64,000 nt of DNA, from positions 1 through 64,000 of the forward strand of contig CAYSCX010000001.1 in NCBI GenBank assembly GCA_964429575.1, written 5' to 3'. Below the pieces are notes generated by a model that worked only from the letters and a program-made list of their open reading frames with translations, did no database searches and had not been told where the DNA came from. Both the position numbers and the translations under genes were made by a program. Below, piece by piece: positions 41,728 to 50,328 of this stretch (its first letter is position 1; each line of letters begins with the position of its first letter). Source of the stretch: CAYSCX01 sp964429575. GTDB taxonomy: Bacteria > Desulfobacterota > Binatia > Binatales > Binataceae.

Positions 41728-42060
41728 CTACTTGTGCGCGGACGCCGATGCCGCAGCCTTCACCATCGGCTCAAGCTCGCCGGTTTCGTAAAGCTCGCGG
41801 ATGATGTCGGCGCCGCCGACGAACTTGCCGTCGATGTAGAGCTGCGGGATGGTCGGCCAGTTGCTGTAGCGCTTGATCGCCTCGCGCACCTCGGGGTCCT
41901 GCAAGATATCCACGGTTTGGAACTGTGCGCCGACCTGTTCGAGGATTTGGACGGTCGCGGCAGAGAATCCGCACATCGGGAAGCTGCGGGTGCCTTTCAT
42001 GAACAAGGTTATCTTGCTGCCGCGGATTGCGGTCTGAATCTTTTCGATTGCTTCGGACAT
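41728..42060 (-). CDS. grxD: Monothiol glutaredoxin Grx4 type
   Basis: 110-residue monothiol glutaredoxin with the C30-G-F-S active site in F-P-M-C-G-F-S-A, W-P-T-I-P-Q-L-Y-I-D-G-K-F-V-G-G-A-D, and K-G-T-R near the start for glutathione. These proteins bind 2Fe-2S clusters with BolA-type partners. The bolA gene lies 7 bases upstream on the same strand, the classical pair for iron-sulfur trafficking. Confidence 0.96.
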   Translation of the reverse strand: MSEAIEKIQTAIRGSKITLFMKGTRSFPMCGFSAATVQILEQVGAQFQTVDILQDPEVREAIKRYSNWPTIPQLYIDGKFVGGADIIRELYETGELEPMVKAAASASAHK

Positions 42061-42067
42061 CGCCGGG

Positions 42068-42313
42068 TTACCTCCGATTGCCGTGCTGCGCCGGGGTGAG
42101 CGTTTTCAGGCTCAGCGCGTGCACCTGGGCGCGCATCGCGTCGCCCAATGCGTTGTACACCGCCTGATGGCGCTCGACCAGCCCCTTGCCCTCGAACCTC
42201 TCACTGACGACCACCGCCTCGAAATGATCGCCGGCGCCGGTCAGGTCGCGCACCTCGACCTGCGCGCCCGGCAGTCCGCGTTCGATCATCTGCTTTACGT
42301 CGGCGGGATCCAT
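42068..42313 (-). CDS. bolA: BolA/IbaG family protein
   Basis: 81-residue class II KH-like protein: V-K-Q-M-I-E-R-G-L-P-G-A-Q-V-E-V, G-A-G-D-H-F-E-A-V-V-V-S, and R-H-Q-A-V-Y-N-A-L-G with A-L-S-L-K-T-L. The conserved His in R-H-Q and an upstream H-F contribute to the shared 2Fe-2S cluster with Grx4. Start chosen at MDPADVKQ; an extension upstream lacks family likeness. Downstream overlap with grxD supports the pair. Confidence 0.94.
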   Translation of the reverse strand: MDPADVKQMIERGLPGAQVEVRDLTGAGDHFEAVVVSERFEGKGLVERHQAVYNALGDAMRAQVHALSLKTLTPAQHGNRR

Positions 42314-42359
42314 GTACGGTGATCTTAGCGCGCGCGGAACGCTCGATTCCACACTGCGG

Positions 42360-43529
42360 TCAGACCTGCTCTACGACCGTCGCGATGCCCTGACCGATGC
42401 CGATGCACATGGTGGCGACACCAAGCGGCGTACCGCGACGGCGCATCTCGTGGGTCAAGGTCACGACCAGCCGCGCGCCGGAGCATCCGAGCGGATGGCC
42501 GAGCGCGACCGCACCGCCATTCACGTTGAGCTTGTCCTCGGGAATCTTGAGTTCGGTGTTGCACGCGAGCACCTGGCAGGCGAACGCTTCGTTGATCTCG
42601 ACCAGACCGACGTCGCCGAGCTTCAGGCCCGCGCGGCCGATCGCCTTGCGGGTAGATGGCACCGGACCCCATCCCATGATCTCAGGACTCACGCCCGCGA
42701 CGGCGGTGGCGCGAATTTTCGCCATGGGGCGCAAGCCCAACGAACGCGCGCGGTCAGCGGTCATTAGCAACACGGCTGCCGCGCCGTCGCTGATTTGCGA
42801 TGAGTTTCCGGGCGTCACCTGGCCGCCAGGCTTGAATGAAGGTTGCAGGCCCGCGAGCTTTTCGAGGCTGGTTTCGGCGCGCGGACCCTGATCGATGTCC
42901 ACCGCACGGCCGTCTGTGAGTTTCACGGGCACGATCTCTTCCTTGAAACGATCCCGCGCCGCGATCGCGCGCTGGTTGGATTGCAGCGAAAAGCGATCCG
43001 AGTCCGCGCGCGAAATCTTGTACATCTCCGCGAGCCGTTCGGCGGTCATGCCCATGAAGAACATGTCGCGCGGGAACATATCGAGCAGCTTCGGGTTGGG
43101 CTGGATGCCCGCGCCCATCGGAACCTTGCTCATGTTCTCGACGCCGCCGGCGATCGCTATGTCGCCGGCGCCGCTCGCGATCGCCTGCGCCGCGAAGTTG
43201 ACGGCTTGCAGACTCGACCCGCACTGGCGATCGATCGTAGTGCCCGCGACTTCAACCGGAAGCCCGGCGAGCAGCCCGATCATGCGTCCGATGTTGAGGC
43301 CCTGCTCACCCGACTGGTTCGCGCAGCCGAACACGACGTCTTCAATTTCGGCGGGATTGACCTTGGAGTTGCGCTCGAGGAGGCGGCGCACGCAGTAAAC
43401 CGCGAGGTCATCCGCGCGGACATCCTTGAAATAGCCCTGGTCCTTGCCGCCGCGGCCGAGCGGCGTGCGGACTCCGTCAACGATTACTACCTCGCGCAAG
43501 ATTCTCTCCTTGGGCGGCGCGATTTCCAT
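42360..43529 (-). CDS. Acetyl-CoA acetyltransferase (thiolase)
   Basis: 389-residue biosynthetic/degradative thiolase with a complete triad: nucleophile in D-R-Q-C-G-S-S-L-Q-A, N-V-N-G-G-A-V-A-L-G-H-P-L-G, and C-I-G-x-G-Q-G near the end, where the second Cys acts as base. Start at MEIAPPKERILREV; 52 codons of open frame before it are opposite-strand shadow. It follows the CoA-transferase by 28 bases and precedes bolA by 46. Cleaves 3-ketoacyl-CoA or condenses acetyl-CoA. Confidence 0.95.
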   Translation of the reverse strand: MEIAPPKERILREVVIVDGVRTPLGRGGKDQGYFKDVRADDLAVYCVRRLLERNSKVNPAEIEDVVFGCANQSGEQGLNIGRMIGLLAGLPVEVAGTTIDRQCGSSLQAVNFAAQAIASGAGDIAIAGGVENMSKVPMGAGIQPNPKLLDMFPRDMFFMGMTAERLAEMYKISRADSDRFSLQSNQRAIAARDRFKEEIVPVKLTDGRAVDIDQGPRAETSLEKLAGLQPSFKPGGQVTPGNSSQISDGAAAVLLMTADRARSLGLRPMAKIRATAVAGVSPEIMGWGPVPSTRKAIGRAGLKLGDVGLVEINEAFACQVLACNTELKIPEDKLNVNGGAVALGHPLGCSGARLVVTLTHEMRRRGTPLGVATMCIGIGQGIATVVEQV

Positions 43530-43557
43530 TCGAGCAAATCGCGCCGATGCGTGCTCC

Positions 43558-44754
43558 TCATATGATACTCCGCGAGCGCAGCGATGACAGGCGCGCGCGA
43601 TCGTAGCCGAGCAAGCGGCCGAGTACGTCATCGGTGTGCTCGCCGAGCGAAGGGGCGCGCGTGTTGGGAGCGACGCTGTCACCACGCGATTTGAGCGGAG
43701 TGCCGGGGACGAGGAGGCCGTCGAAACCGGGGTGGTCCGCGCGGACGATCATTCCACGCGCGATGAGATGCGGATTCTGCGCGACCTCCTGAACGTTCGC
43801 AATTGGAGCGCACGGCACTGACGCGCCGGTGAGGAGCTTCAGCCAATGAGCGCGCGGCTTGGCGGCGAAGTGGCGCTGCAAGATTCCCTCGAGCGCCGCG
43901 TGATTGCGCGTGCGATCCGCGTTGGAACGAAAGCGCGCGTCGTCCTTTAATTCCGGCAAGCCGATCGCGCCGCAAAAGCGCAGCCATATCGATTCATTGC
44001 CGCAGCCGGCGACGAAGAATGAATCGGATGCGTGAAACTGCTGGAACGGAGTGATCGACGGATGGCGCGTGCCGAGAGGGCCGGGAACCACTCCGGTTGC
44101 CGAGAAACGTGCGAGCGCGTCCTCCAGCAACGCAACCTGACAATCGAGCATCGCGATGTCGAGATGCTGGCCGCGGCCAGTGCGGTCGCGCACGCGAAGC
44201 GCCGCCATAATCGCGATCACGCCGTAAAGCGCCGCGGCCAGGTCGCCCACCGACACTCCGCATCGCACCGGCTCACCGTCGGGCGGCCCGGTGATGCTCA
44301 TCGTGCCGCCGAGCGCCTGTGCAACGATGTCGTAGGCGGGCGCGGAAGCCATCGGGCCGGTCTGTCCGAAGCCTGAGATCGAGCAGAGGATGATGCGCGG
44401 GTTTTGCGCGGCGAGACGATCATAGCCGGCGCCGAAGCGCTCCATCGTGCCGGGCGAAAAATTCTCGACGACCAAGTCGGCCTTGGTGACGAGCTCAAGG
44501 AAGATCGCGGCGCCGTCGGGTTGGCGCAGGTCAAGCGTGAGCGAGAACTTGCCGCGGTTCACACTGTAGAAGTAGCCGGAGTCGCCCGAGGGTAGCGTCG
44601 GCGCGAAGCTGCGCGAGTCGTCGCCGTGTCCGGGAAGTTCGACCTTGATGACCTCGGCGCCGAGGTCGGCCAGATTCATGGTGCAGAACGGGCCGGCGAG
44701 AACGCGCGTCAGGTCGAGCACACGGATGCCGTCGAGCGGCTTCTGATCGATCAT
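43558..44754 (-). CDS. CaiB/BaiF CoA-transferase family III protein
   Basis: 398-residue CoA-transferase. Typical features: L-D-G-I-R-V-L-D-L-T-R-V-L-A-G-P-F, G-A-E-V-I-K-V-E, V-N-R-G-K-F-S-L-T-L-D-L-R and V-E-N-F-S-P-G-T-M-E-R. The catalytic Asp position falls in Y-D-I-V-A-Q-A-L-G-G-T-M. GGAGT upstream marks the ATG; the longer frame is not used. It likely activates an acid by CoA exchange and feeds the adjacent thiolase. Confidence 0.94.
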   Translation of the reverse strand: MIDQKPLDGIRVLDLTRVLAGPFCTMNLADLGAEVIKVELPGHGDDSRSFAPTLPSGDSGYFYSVNRGKFSLTLDLRQPDGAAIFLELVTKADLVVENFSPGTMERFGAGYDRLAAQNPRIILCSISGFGQTGPMASAPAYDIVAQALGGTMSITGPPDGEPVRCGVSVGDLAAALYGVIAIMAALRVRDRTGRGQHLDIAMLDCQVALLEDALARFSATGVVPGPLGTRHPSITPFQQFHASDSFFVAGCGNESIWLRFCGAIGLPELKDDARFRSNADRTRNHAALEGILQRHFAAKPRAHWLKLLTGASVPCAPIANVQEVAQNPHLIARGMIVRADHPGFDGLLVPGTPLKSRGDSVAPNTRAPSLGEHTDDVLGRLLGYDRARLSSLRSRSII

Positions 44755-44840
44755 CGATGGTGACTCCTCCAAAGGCGCGAGTCGCGCGCGAATTTGGCTT
44801 GACCCCGCGCCAACCCTGCTAAAGCATCGTAGCTGTCCCG

Positions 44841-45332
44841 ATGCCATCAAGAAATTCGCAAAGCAAACTCGCGCGAAGCGGTGCGATACGAGTCAGGCGC
44901 GCGCGAGTGTCCGACTTGGCGGCGCTCCGCGAACTCTATCGTCAGCTGCATCTCGACAACTACCGCGACATGCTGGCGTCGCCCGCCAAAATGCGGCGCG
45001 AATTTTCGCGGTTGAGCCGCGATCCGCGCCACCACTTGCTAATCGCCGAGGCGGGCGGGCGCCTCGTCGGCACGGCGCACGTGATCGTGGTGCCCCATCT
45101 CGGCCACGCGCTCAAACCGTTCGCGGTGGTGGAGAATGTGGTGGTGGACGCATCGTGCCGGACCTCTGGAGTGGGGCGAGCGCTCATGGCCGAAGCAGGG
45201 CGCGTCGCGCGAAGGCACCGTTGCTACAAACTCTCGCTTACTACGAATCTTGGACGGCGTGGCGCGCGCCGCTTCTACGAGCGTCTCGGCTGGCGCAAGA
45301 GCCACTTCGGTTATTCGCTGGGACTCGAGTAG
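44841..45332 (+). CDS. GNAT family N-acetyltransferase
   Basis: 163-residue protein with the GNAT fold: I-R-V-R-R-A-R-V-S-D-L-A-A-L start, V-E-N-V-V-V-D-A-S-C-R strand, the acetyl-CoA loop R-T-S-G-V-G-R-A-L-M-A, then A-R-R-F-Y-E-R-L-G-W. Acceptor unknown. It is divergent from the CoA-transferase and ends 6 bases before the convergent stop of the next gene. Confidence 0.92.
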   Translation: MPSRNSQSKLARSGAIRVRRARVSDLAALRELYRQLHLDNYRDMLASPAKMRREFSRLSRDPRHHLLIAEAGGRLVGTAHVIVVPHLGHALKPFAVVENVVVDASCRTSGVGRALMAEAGRVARRHRCYKLSLTTNLGRRGARRFYERLGWRKSHFGYSLGLE

Positions 45333-45338
45333 GCGAGA

Positions 45339-46592
45339 CTATCGCCGGCGCCGCGCCTGTTGCTGCGCGCGAATCGCTTCGGCAGGCGTCATGATCAGGC
45401 GAGGCTCGGCGGATTCACGCTGACGCTCCTCGGCAACTCGGGCGCCAAGTTGGCTGCGCACGAACGCCTGGAAGAATGCGCTGCGCTTAAGGTCGGCGCC
45501 GTCGCGAATCATTCGAGCGGCAGAGGCGGCCAGCGCCGCGGCGGGGCGACGGCCGGTCTTCAGCAAGAAGTACGCAACGTCTTCGAGCCGGCGCCGGATA
45601 CGCATGCCATTGCCGCCGGCGAAAAGTTCGCCGAGCGCGCGCTCGATAACGACATTGACGCGCTCCTGCTGCTGGACCTGACTCACGACGAGCACGCTTT
45701 CGCCCGCGCGCTTGATGTCATCGAAGTATGGCTTCACAGGCGGGTCCGCGAGCCGCCACTGCGCAATTTCGGGCTCGTTCATCAGGTCCGCGGCGGGTTC
45801 ATCTGGAATCTCGGCGCCAAGCTCGGCGTAAACAGGATGCGCAAGCTCGGCAGGCCGCGGCGACGCGATGATCTCGGCGCGCGCGGCGAGGAAACCGCCC
45901 ACCGGCCGGCGCGCGGAGTCGGGCGTCGCGCGGTACGCCTCGCACAGAATGAAATCCGCGAGCCGCCAATCGGCTTCGATGAATTTTGAGCCGGAGCGGC
46001 GCGCGATCTCGTCGCGCTCCGCGCGTAGCTCGCGGCGCGAGACGGTCTGGATTCCCGCGCGAACCAATCCATCCGGGTCGGATACGAGACCCCAGAGACG
46101 CGCGAACCCGCCTTGCGGGCGCGGCTTGACGATCCAGACGATTCGCGCGCCGTCGGGATCGATGGTGGTGAGGAAGGCGGCGAGGCCCGAATCGCTGGCA
46201 CGCGCGGGCGCGGCGGTCGCTGCGGGCGTTTCGCGGGGCGGCGGTTCGATGCCGCGCTGGCGCAGCCGAAACAGCGCGCGGCGGACTTCGCGGCGCAGCG
46301 CGCCGGTAGCGCCGGCCTCCATTTCGGCAAGCATCGCGGCGGCATCGGCGTGCGCGATTGCTCCCAGAGCGCGAGCGATCGCCGCATCGGCCGCACCGGT
46401 TTGGCCGCGAAGCTCACGCAGGCGCGCGACCGCGTCGGCGGGCGGCGCGGCGGGATCGTAACCCGCGTCGCGCAGCGCGGCGTAATCGCGATCTGTATCT
46501 TTCGGGTTCGCCAAGGATCTTCTCAATCCATGCGTGAAGTGCGAGCCTGCTTCCTGGTTTTCAGCGGCGTCAAGTTTTGCATTAGTGCGCAT
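45339..46592 (-). CDS. Conserved hypothetical protein, helical, Arg/Ala-rich
   Basis: About 417 residues, no family recognised. It is largely helical and charged. A short N-terminal unit (D-Y-A-A-L-R-D-A-G-Y-D-P) leads to Ala-rich repeats (A-A-I-A-R-A-L-G-A-I-A-H), then a beta part with F-L-T-T-I-D-P-D-G-A-R-I-V-W and G-G-F-A-R-L-W-G-L-V-S-D. Its end is Arg/Glu-rich. The start is uncertain: ATG at 46592 overlaps the divergent promoter region, and TTG codons at 46526 and 46514 are alternatives. Upstream sequence in this frame is antisense to the CYTH gene. Confidence 0.6.
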   Translation of the reverse strand: MRTNAKLDAAENQEAGSHFTHGLRRSLANPKDTDRDYAALRDAGYDPAAPPADAVARLRELRGQTGAADAAIARALGAIAHADAAAMLAEMEAGATGALRREVRRALFRLRQRGIEPPPRETPAATAAPARASDSGLAAFLTTIDPDGARIVWIVKPRPQGGFARLWGLVSDPDGLVRAGIQTVSRRELRAERDEIARRSGSKFIEADWRLADFILCEAYRATPDSARRPVGGFLAARAEIIASPRPAELAHPVYAELGAEIPDEPAADLMNEPEIAQWRLADPPVKPYFDDIKRAGESVLVVSQVQQQERVNVVIERALGELFAGGNGMRIRRRLEDVAYFLLKTGRRPAAALAASAARMIRDGADLKRSAFFQAFVRSQLGARVAEERQRESAEPRLIMTPAEAIRAQQQARRRR

Positions 46593-46619
46593 CGCGCGCC
46601 ATGCCTTGCTGCGGAAGCG

Positions 46620-47129
46620 ATGAGAAACGTCGAGGCGAAGTTCAGGCTTAACAATCTTGAGAAAGTGCGCGAGCGGGCACTCTCGCTCGGCTTCACGGAA
46701 CGTGGCGTGCTTCGACAGCGCGACACGTTCTTTCGAGTCGCGCACGGCAAGCTCAAGCTTCGCGACGAGGGTGGGCGCGCCGAATTGATCTGGTACGAGC
46801 GGCCCGCGGAGGCCGGTCTGATGTTGAGCGATTACTCGATCGTCGCGGTTGCCGACGCAGACTCGATGCGCCGCGTTCTAGAAGCTTCGCTCGGCGTGCT
46901 CGCCGAAGTGCGCAAGGAGCGCACGCTGCTGATGCGCCGCAATATCAGATTACACTTGGATCGCGTCGAGGGGCTCGGCGAGTTTGGCGAAATCGAGGCG
47001 GTACTCGCCGACGGCGATAGCGTCGAATCGATGCGCAGCGAAGTGGACGAGCTGCTTCGCGCGCTTGGCGTCGCGCACGGCGACCTGATCGCGCTCTCGT
47101 ACTTCGAAATGGCTGCGCCGCGGCGTTAG
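46620..47129 (+). CDS. CYTH-domain protein (CyaB/class IV adenylyl cyclase-like)
   Basis: 169-residue triphosphate-tunnel metalloenzyme. It starts MRNVEAKFRL, the N-terminal E-x-K of the CYTH motif, and shows F-F-R-V-A-H-G-K-L-K-L-R-D-E, R-A-E-L-I-W-Y-E-R, and the later E-F-G-E-I-E-A-V-L strand. Members hydrolyse inorganic or thiamine triphosphate or make cAMP. The acidic and basic tunnel residues look intact, but the reaction is not identifiable by eye. It overlaps the convergent next gene by 4 bases. Confidence 0.88.
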   Translation: MRNVEAKFRLNNLEKVRERALSLGFTERGVLRQRDTFFRVAHGKLKLRDEGGRAELIWYERPAEAGLMLSDYSIVAVADADSMRRVLEASLGVLAEVRKERTLLMRRNIRLHLDRVEGLGEFGEIEAVLADGDSVESMRSEVDELLRALGVAHGDLIALSYFEMAAPRR

Positions 47130-47572
47130 CGATGGAAGCTCGCCGCAAAGTGGACATGGAACTGCGCTTTGGGCGGCGTGGGGAAGCGCGCGTCGATTAG
47201 CGCGTTGGCAAGACACTGCGCCTGCGCGGTTATCGGATGGACGTGGAGGCCGTGAACCGCGCCGTCGAGGCCCAGCGTGATGACGACGTCGAACTCCGGC
47301 AGACTCGCGGGATTGTGCCCCGCCATGCACCGCTCGAGCACCGGCGCGTAGATACGTTCGTAGTACCCGTGCGCGATGCGCGCGTAACGCCTGCCGTCCG
47401 CGGTCGAGGCATCGTCTTCGGCGATTCGCACCAACACCTGCATTTCCGCACGGCGCGAGGTGCCGGCGGCCGGCGATGCCGCGCGCGCAGCTCTCGCGCC
47501 AAGGGCGAGCGCGCACAACGCGACCGCCGCAACGGCATGTAGTGCGAAGCCCGTCTTCGCGTGCAACCTCAT
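47126..47572 (-). CDS. Small exported hypothetical protein
   Basis: 148-residue protein with a clear Sec signal (H-A-V-A-A-V-A-L-C-A-L-A-L-G-A-R-A-A-R-A). The mature part contains M-A-G-H-N-P-A-S-L-P-E-F-D-V-V-I-T-L-G-L-D-G and ends in F-H-V-H-F-A-A-S-F-H. The pattern of a strand pair with L-G-x-D-G-x-V recalls TonB-C-like folds, but I cannot assign it. Probably periplasmic. Function unknown. Confidence 0.65.
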   Translation of the reverse strand: MRLHAKTGFALHAVAAVALCALALGARAARAASPAAGTSRRAEMQVLVRIAEDDASTADGRRYARIAHGYYERIYAPVLERCMAGHNPASLPEFDVVITLGLDGAVHGLHVHPITAQAQCLANALIDARFPTPPKAQFHVHFAASFHR

Positions 47573-47591
47573 TCCCACATCTCTCTCGCCG

Positions 47592-49166
47592 TCACGCCGG
47601 CGCCTCGACCGGCAGCACTTTGCGCTCTTTGGGTAGATGGTCGTAGAGGTCCGCGATGAGATCCGATTTGAGCTTCTTCGAGCCGGCGTCGCTCCAAAGA
47701 TTCCGCCACTGAAGCGGATCCTCGCGGAGGTTGTACAACTCGCCCTCGGTGCCGTCGTACGTGATGTCGGGCATCGGCACGTTTCCGCCGAACGCGCGAT
47801 ACACGAATCCGAGATCGAAACCGTAATCGCGCGTGGACTTCTCGTAGACGGTGCAGACCCAACCGTCGCGATAAATCGTGCGAAGGTGCATCCCGATCTG
47901 GCGGAATTGGCTGTCCCACTCCGTGATGACGCGCTGACGTCCCGAGCCCGGCGCGGTCGGCAGCCGCATCCCTTGCATCCAGTCCGCCGGCGCGACGCCG
48001 GCGATCCCGCAGAAGGTCGGCGCGAGGTCGAGTTGACCGACCGGCTCCTCGATGACGGCGGGTTTGACGTTCGCTGACGGCGCGGGACGCCAAATGAACG
48101 GAATCCGCATCAGCGCGTCGACGTGGTACGGCCCCTTGTACATGAGACCGAAGTCGCCCTGTAGCTCGCCATGGTCGGTGGTGAAGAAAACGTCGGTGTC
48201 CTGCTCCCAACCGCGTTCGGCGACGCACTTGAGCACGCGCGCGCACGCCTCGTCGATAAGTTCATTTTCGACATGCACGAGCGCATTTATCTCGCGCACC
48301 TGGTCGTGCGTCATCGCGCACGGGACGAATCTCATCGGGCCGCCTTCCTGGTTGCGGAAGCGGCCTTCGTACCAATCGAGCCAGTGGCGCGGCTTTTGCG
48401 CGAGGATTTTTTCGATCTTCTCGCGCGAGCCCGGGTGGCCCGGCGGCAATTCGAGGTCCTTCCACTTGATGCGTCGCGCTTCAGACTCGGGCGGATCCCA
48501 CGGATGGTGCGGGTCCGGGAAACTCATCCAGACGAACCAGTCGTCGTTGGGGTTGAGCGAGTCGAGGTATGCGATGGTGCGGTCCGCAACCCAGTCCGTG
48601 TGGTAGTGATCGCGCGGGATCGGATTGTACTTCACCTCGGGCGCTCCGGTGTCGCCGCCTGGCAGCGCGCGCAGCAGTCCCGCAAAACCCGCAACTTCAG
48701 CGGGGTAGTTGTCTCGCAGCCACTTCGAGTAGTGCCAGTTACCCATCGGCCCGTGCATCGCGAGTTCCATGTGGTCGAATCCGCGCCATGGGCCGGTCGA
48801 GCCTTCGAGCGCGAGGCGATTCTCGGTCCAGCGCCCCTGCATGTCGAACGCGGGCTCGAAATGCGCCTTGCCGAGCAGCGCAGTCTTGTAACCTTTTTTC
48901 TCTTTCAAGTACGCGGCGACGCTGGGCGCATCCGGTGGCAGCGCGACGCCGTTCGCGACGACGCCATGGGTGCGCACGTACTGGCCGGTGACCATCGTCG
49001 CGCGCGCGGGCATGCAGACCGTGTTCTGGTTGTGCGCGCGCAGATAGTTGATGCCGTCAGCCGCGAGTTTGTCGGCGCAAGGCGTGCGCGCGATCTTGCC
49101 GCCGTTGCAGCCGAGCGAATCGAAACGCTGCTGATCGGTGGTGATGAACAGGATTTTGCGCCCCAT
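47592..49166 (-). CDS. Type I sulfatase/alkaline phosphatase-superfamily hydrolase
   Basis: 524-residue sulfatase. C51-M-P-A-R is the formylglycine motif (C-x-P-x-R), D-Q-Q-R-F-D near residue 11 the metal site, L-L-G-K-A-H the downstream Lys/His motif, and T-D-H-G-E the second metal site. Arylsulfatases and choline-sulfatase relatives share this plan. No signal peptide, so it is cytoplasmic. Its ATG overlaps the stop of the DUF1330 frame by one base (TAATG), so it is translated in the same operon. A maturation enzyme is not nearby. Confidence 0.93.
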   Translation of the reverse strand: MGRKILFITTDQQRFDSLGCNGGKIARTPCADKLAADGINYLRAHNQNTVCMPARATMVTGQYVRTHGVVANGVALPPDAPSVAAYLKEKKGYKTALLGKAHFEPAFDMQGRWTENRLALEGSTGPWRGFDHMELAMHGPMGNWHYSKWLRDNYPAEVAGFAGLLRALPGGDTGAPEVKYNPIPRDHYHTDWVADRTIAYLDSLNPNDDWFVWMSFPDPHHPWDPPESEARRIKWKDLELPPGHPGSREKIEKILAQKPRHWLDWYEGRFRNQEGGPMRFVPCAMTHDQVREINALVHVENELIDEACARVLKCVAERGWEQDTDVFFTTDHGELQGDFGLMYKGPYHVDALMRIPFIWRPAPSANVKPAVIEEPVGQLDLAPTFCGIAGVAPADWMQGMRLPTAPGSGRQRVITEWDSQFRQIGMHLRTIYRDGWVCTVYEKSTRDYGFDLGFVYRAFGGNVPMPDITYDGTEGELYNLREDPLQWRNLWSDAGSKKLKSDLIADLYDHLPKERKVLPVEAPA

Positions 49167-49549
49167 TAGCGCGAACCTCCCGCCGGAAGCTGCATCGGCG
49201 CGGTCGCGATCAGCACGGTGCGCTCGAGTCCGTTTTCGCGATGGACATGGATCTTCTGGTACTCCGGGTTGGCGCCCATCGCGAGGAACGCTTTGCGCTA
49301 CGGGTATTCAACCACCGCGATCGCATCCCACGATTCGCCGCCGACGAGAACATTCTCGACGCGCCCCGAATAGAGCACGCGGCCGCCGGCCGCCTGAACG
49401 TGTTGAATGGCGTGACGCCCGTACTCGGCATACGACTCGGCGCCGCCGCCCGGCTTGTACTTGAGCAGGTTCAGCATCACGACGGGGCCGTCGTCGGGCG
49501 CCTCGAGCAGCGCCTTGATGGCTTCGGGCTTGGGCATAATGTCGCTCAT
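49166..49549 (-). pseudogene. DUF1330 protein gene interrupted by an in-frame amber codon
   Basis: The first 83 residues are a standard DUF1330 dimeric alpha/beta-barrel start (G-P-V-V-M-L-N-L-L-K-Y-K, Y-A-E-Y-G-R-H, A-I-A-V-V-E-Y-P). Then comes TAG at 49298-49300. The frame continues without loss: R-K-A-F-L-A-M-G-A-N-P-E-Y-Q-K-I-H to a TAA that overlaps the sulfatase ATG. Relatives carry Ser at the TAG position, and one base (C to A) separates TCG from TAG. Either a recent nonsense mutation, a sequence error or readthrough explains this. Confidence 0.8.
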
Positions 49550-49573
49550 GCGGAAATTTCCTCCGATGATGAA

Positions 49574-50176
49574 TTACGTGTCGGAGCCGTCGAGGATTCG
49601 CAGCAACTCAAGCGTGATTCGAAGCGTGAGGCCCCAAATCGTCTGGCCGCCGTAGAGAATCGCCGGGAATTGCGACTTGCTGCCGCCGTCGCGCGACCAT
49701 TCGTAGTTGTCACGATAGCGCGGATCGCGAAGTGCGGTCAGCGGAACGTCGAAGATGTCGGCGACCTCTTCCGGTTGCGGGCGCAATGAAGTGTCGGCGG
49801 GAATCAAACCGACGAACGGTGCAACGATCATTCCGCTGGAAAGCGTGCTCATCGCGGGAAACGCACCGAGTACCTCGACAGTCGATGGATCGATGCCGAC
49901 TTCTTCGTAGGCTTCGCGCAATGCCGCCGCGAGCGCACTCGTGTCGCCGGGATCGACGCGACCGCCCGGAAACGCAACTTGTCCGCGGTGGCTCGCGACG
50001 TCATCGGAGCGGCGGATGTACACAAGATGCAGATCGTTGCCGCGCTGAAACATCGGCACCAGCACCGATGCGGCGTTGCGATTGTTCGCTAGCCGCTCCC
50101 GCGGGGTTGCGTCCGCGAGCGCGAGTCCACGGCGGAGCCGCTCGAGGTGTCGTGTGATCTCTTGAGGATAAGTCAT
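49574..50176 (-). CDS. Nudix hydrolase, CoA-pyrophosphatase (NudL) type
   Basis: 200-residue Nudix protein with a complete box G-G-R-V-D-P-G-D-T-S-A-L-A-A-A-L-R-E-A-Y, then E-E-V-G-I. Before it comes R-S-D-D-V-A-S-H-R-G-Q-V-A-F-P, the UPF0035 signature of CoA/short-acyl-CoA diphosphatases. It would cleave CoA to phosphopantetheine and 3',5'-ADP. Located 24 bases upstream of the DUF1330 gene on the same strand. Confidence 0.92.
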   Translation of the reverse strand: MTYPQEITRHLERLRRGLALADATPRERLANNRNAASVLVPMFQRGNDLHLVYIRRSDDVASHRGQVAFPGGRVDPGDTSALAAALREAYEEVGIDPSTVEVLGAFPAMSTLSSGMIVAPFVGLIPADTSLRPQPEEVADIFDVPLTALRDPRYRDNYEWSRDGGSKSQFPAILYGGQTIWGLTLRITLELLRILDGSDT

Positions 50177-50328
50177 GCGATCAGCTGCTCAGATTCAAGT
50201 GGCGCGCCCGCATGAGCGGGCGATTTTCAAATCATGGAGTTACTCGCGTCCGCGCGCAAGCTCGCCACTGGCGAAAGCTCGCGGGCCGTGACTACTTTAC
50301 CTGATACGGCGATGTCGCTGTTTTCACG

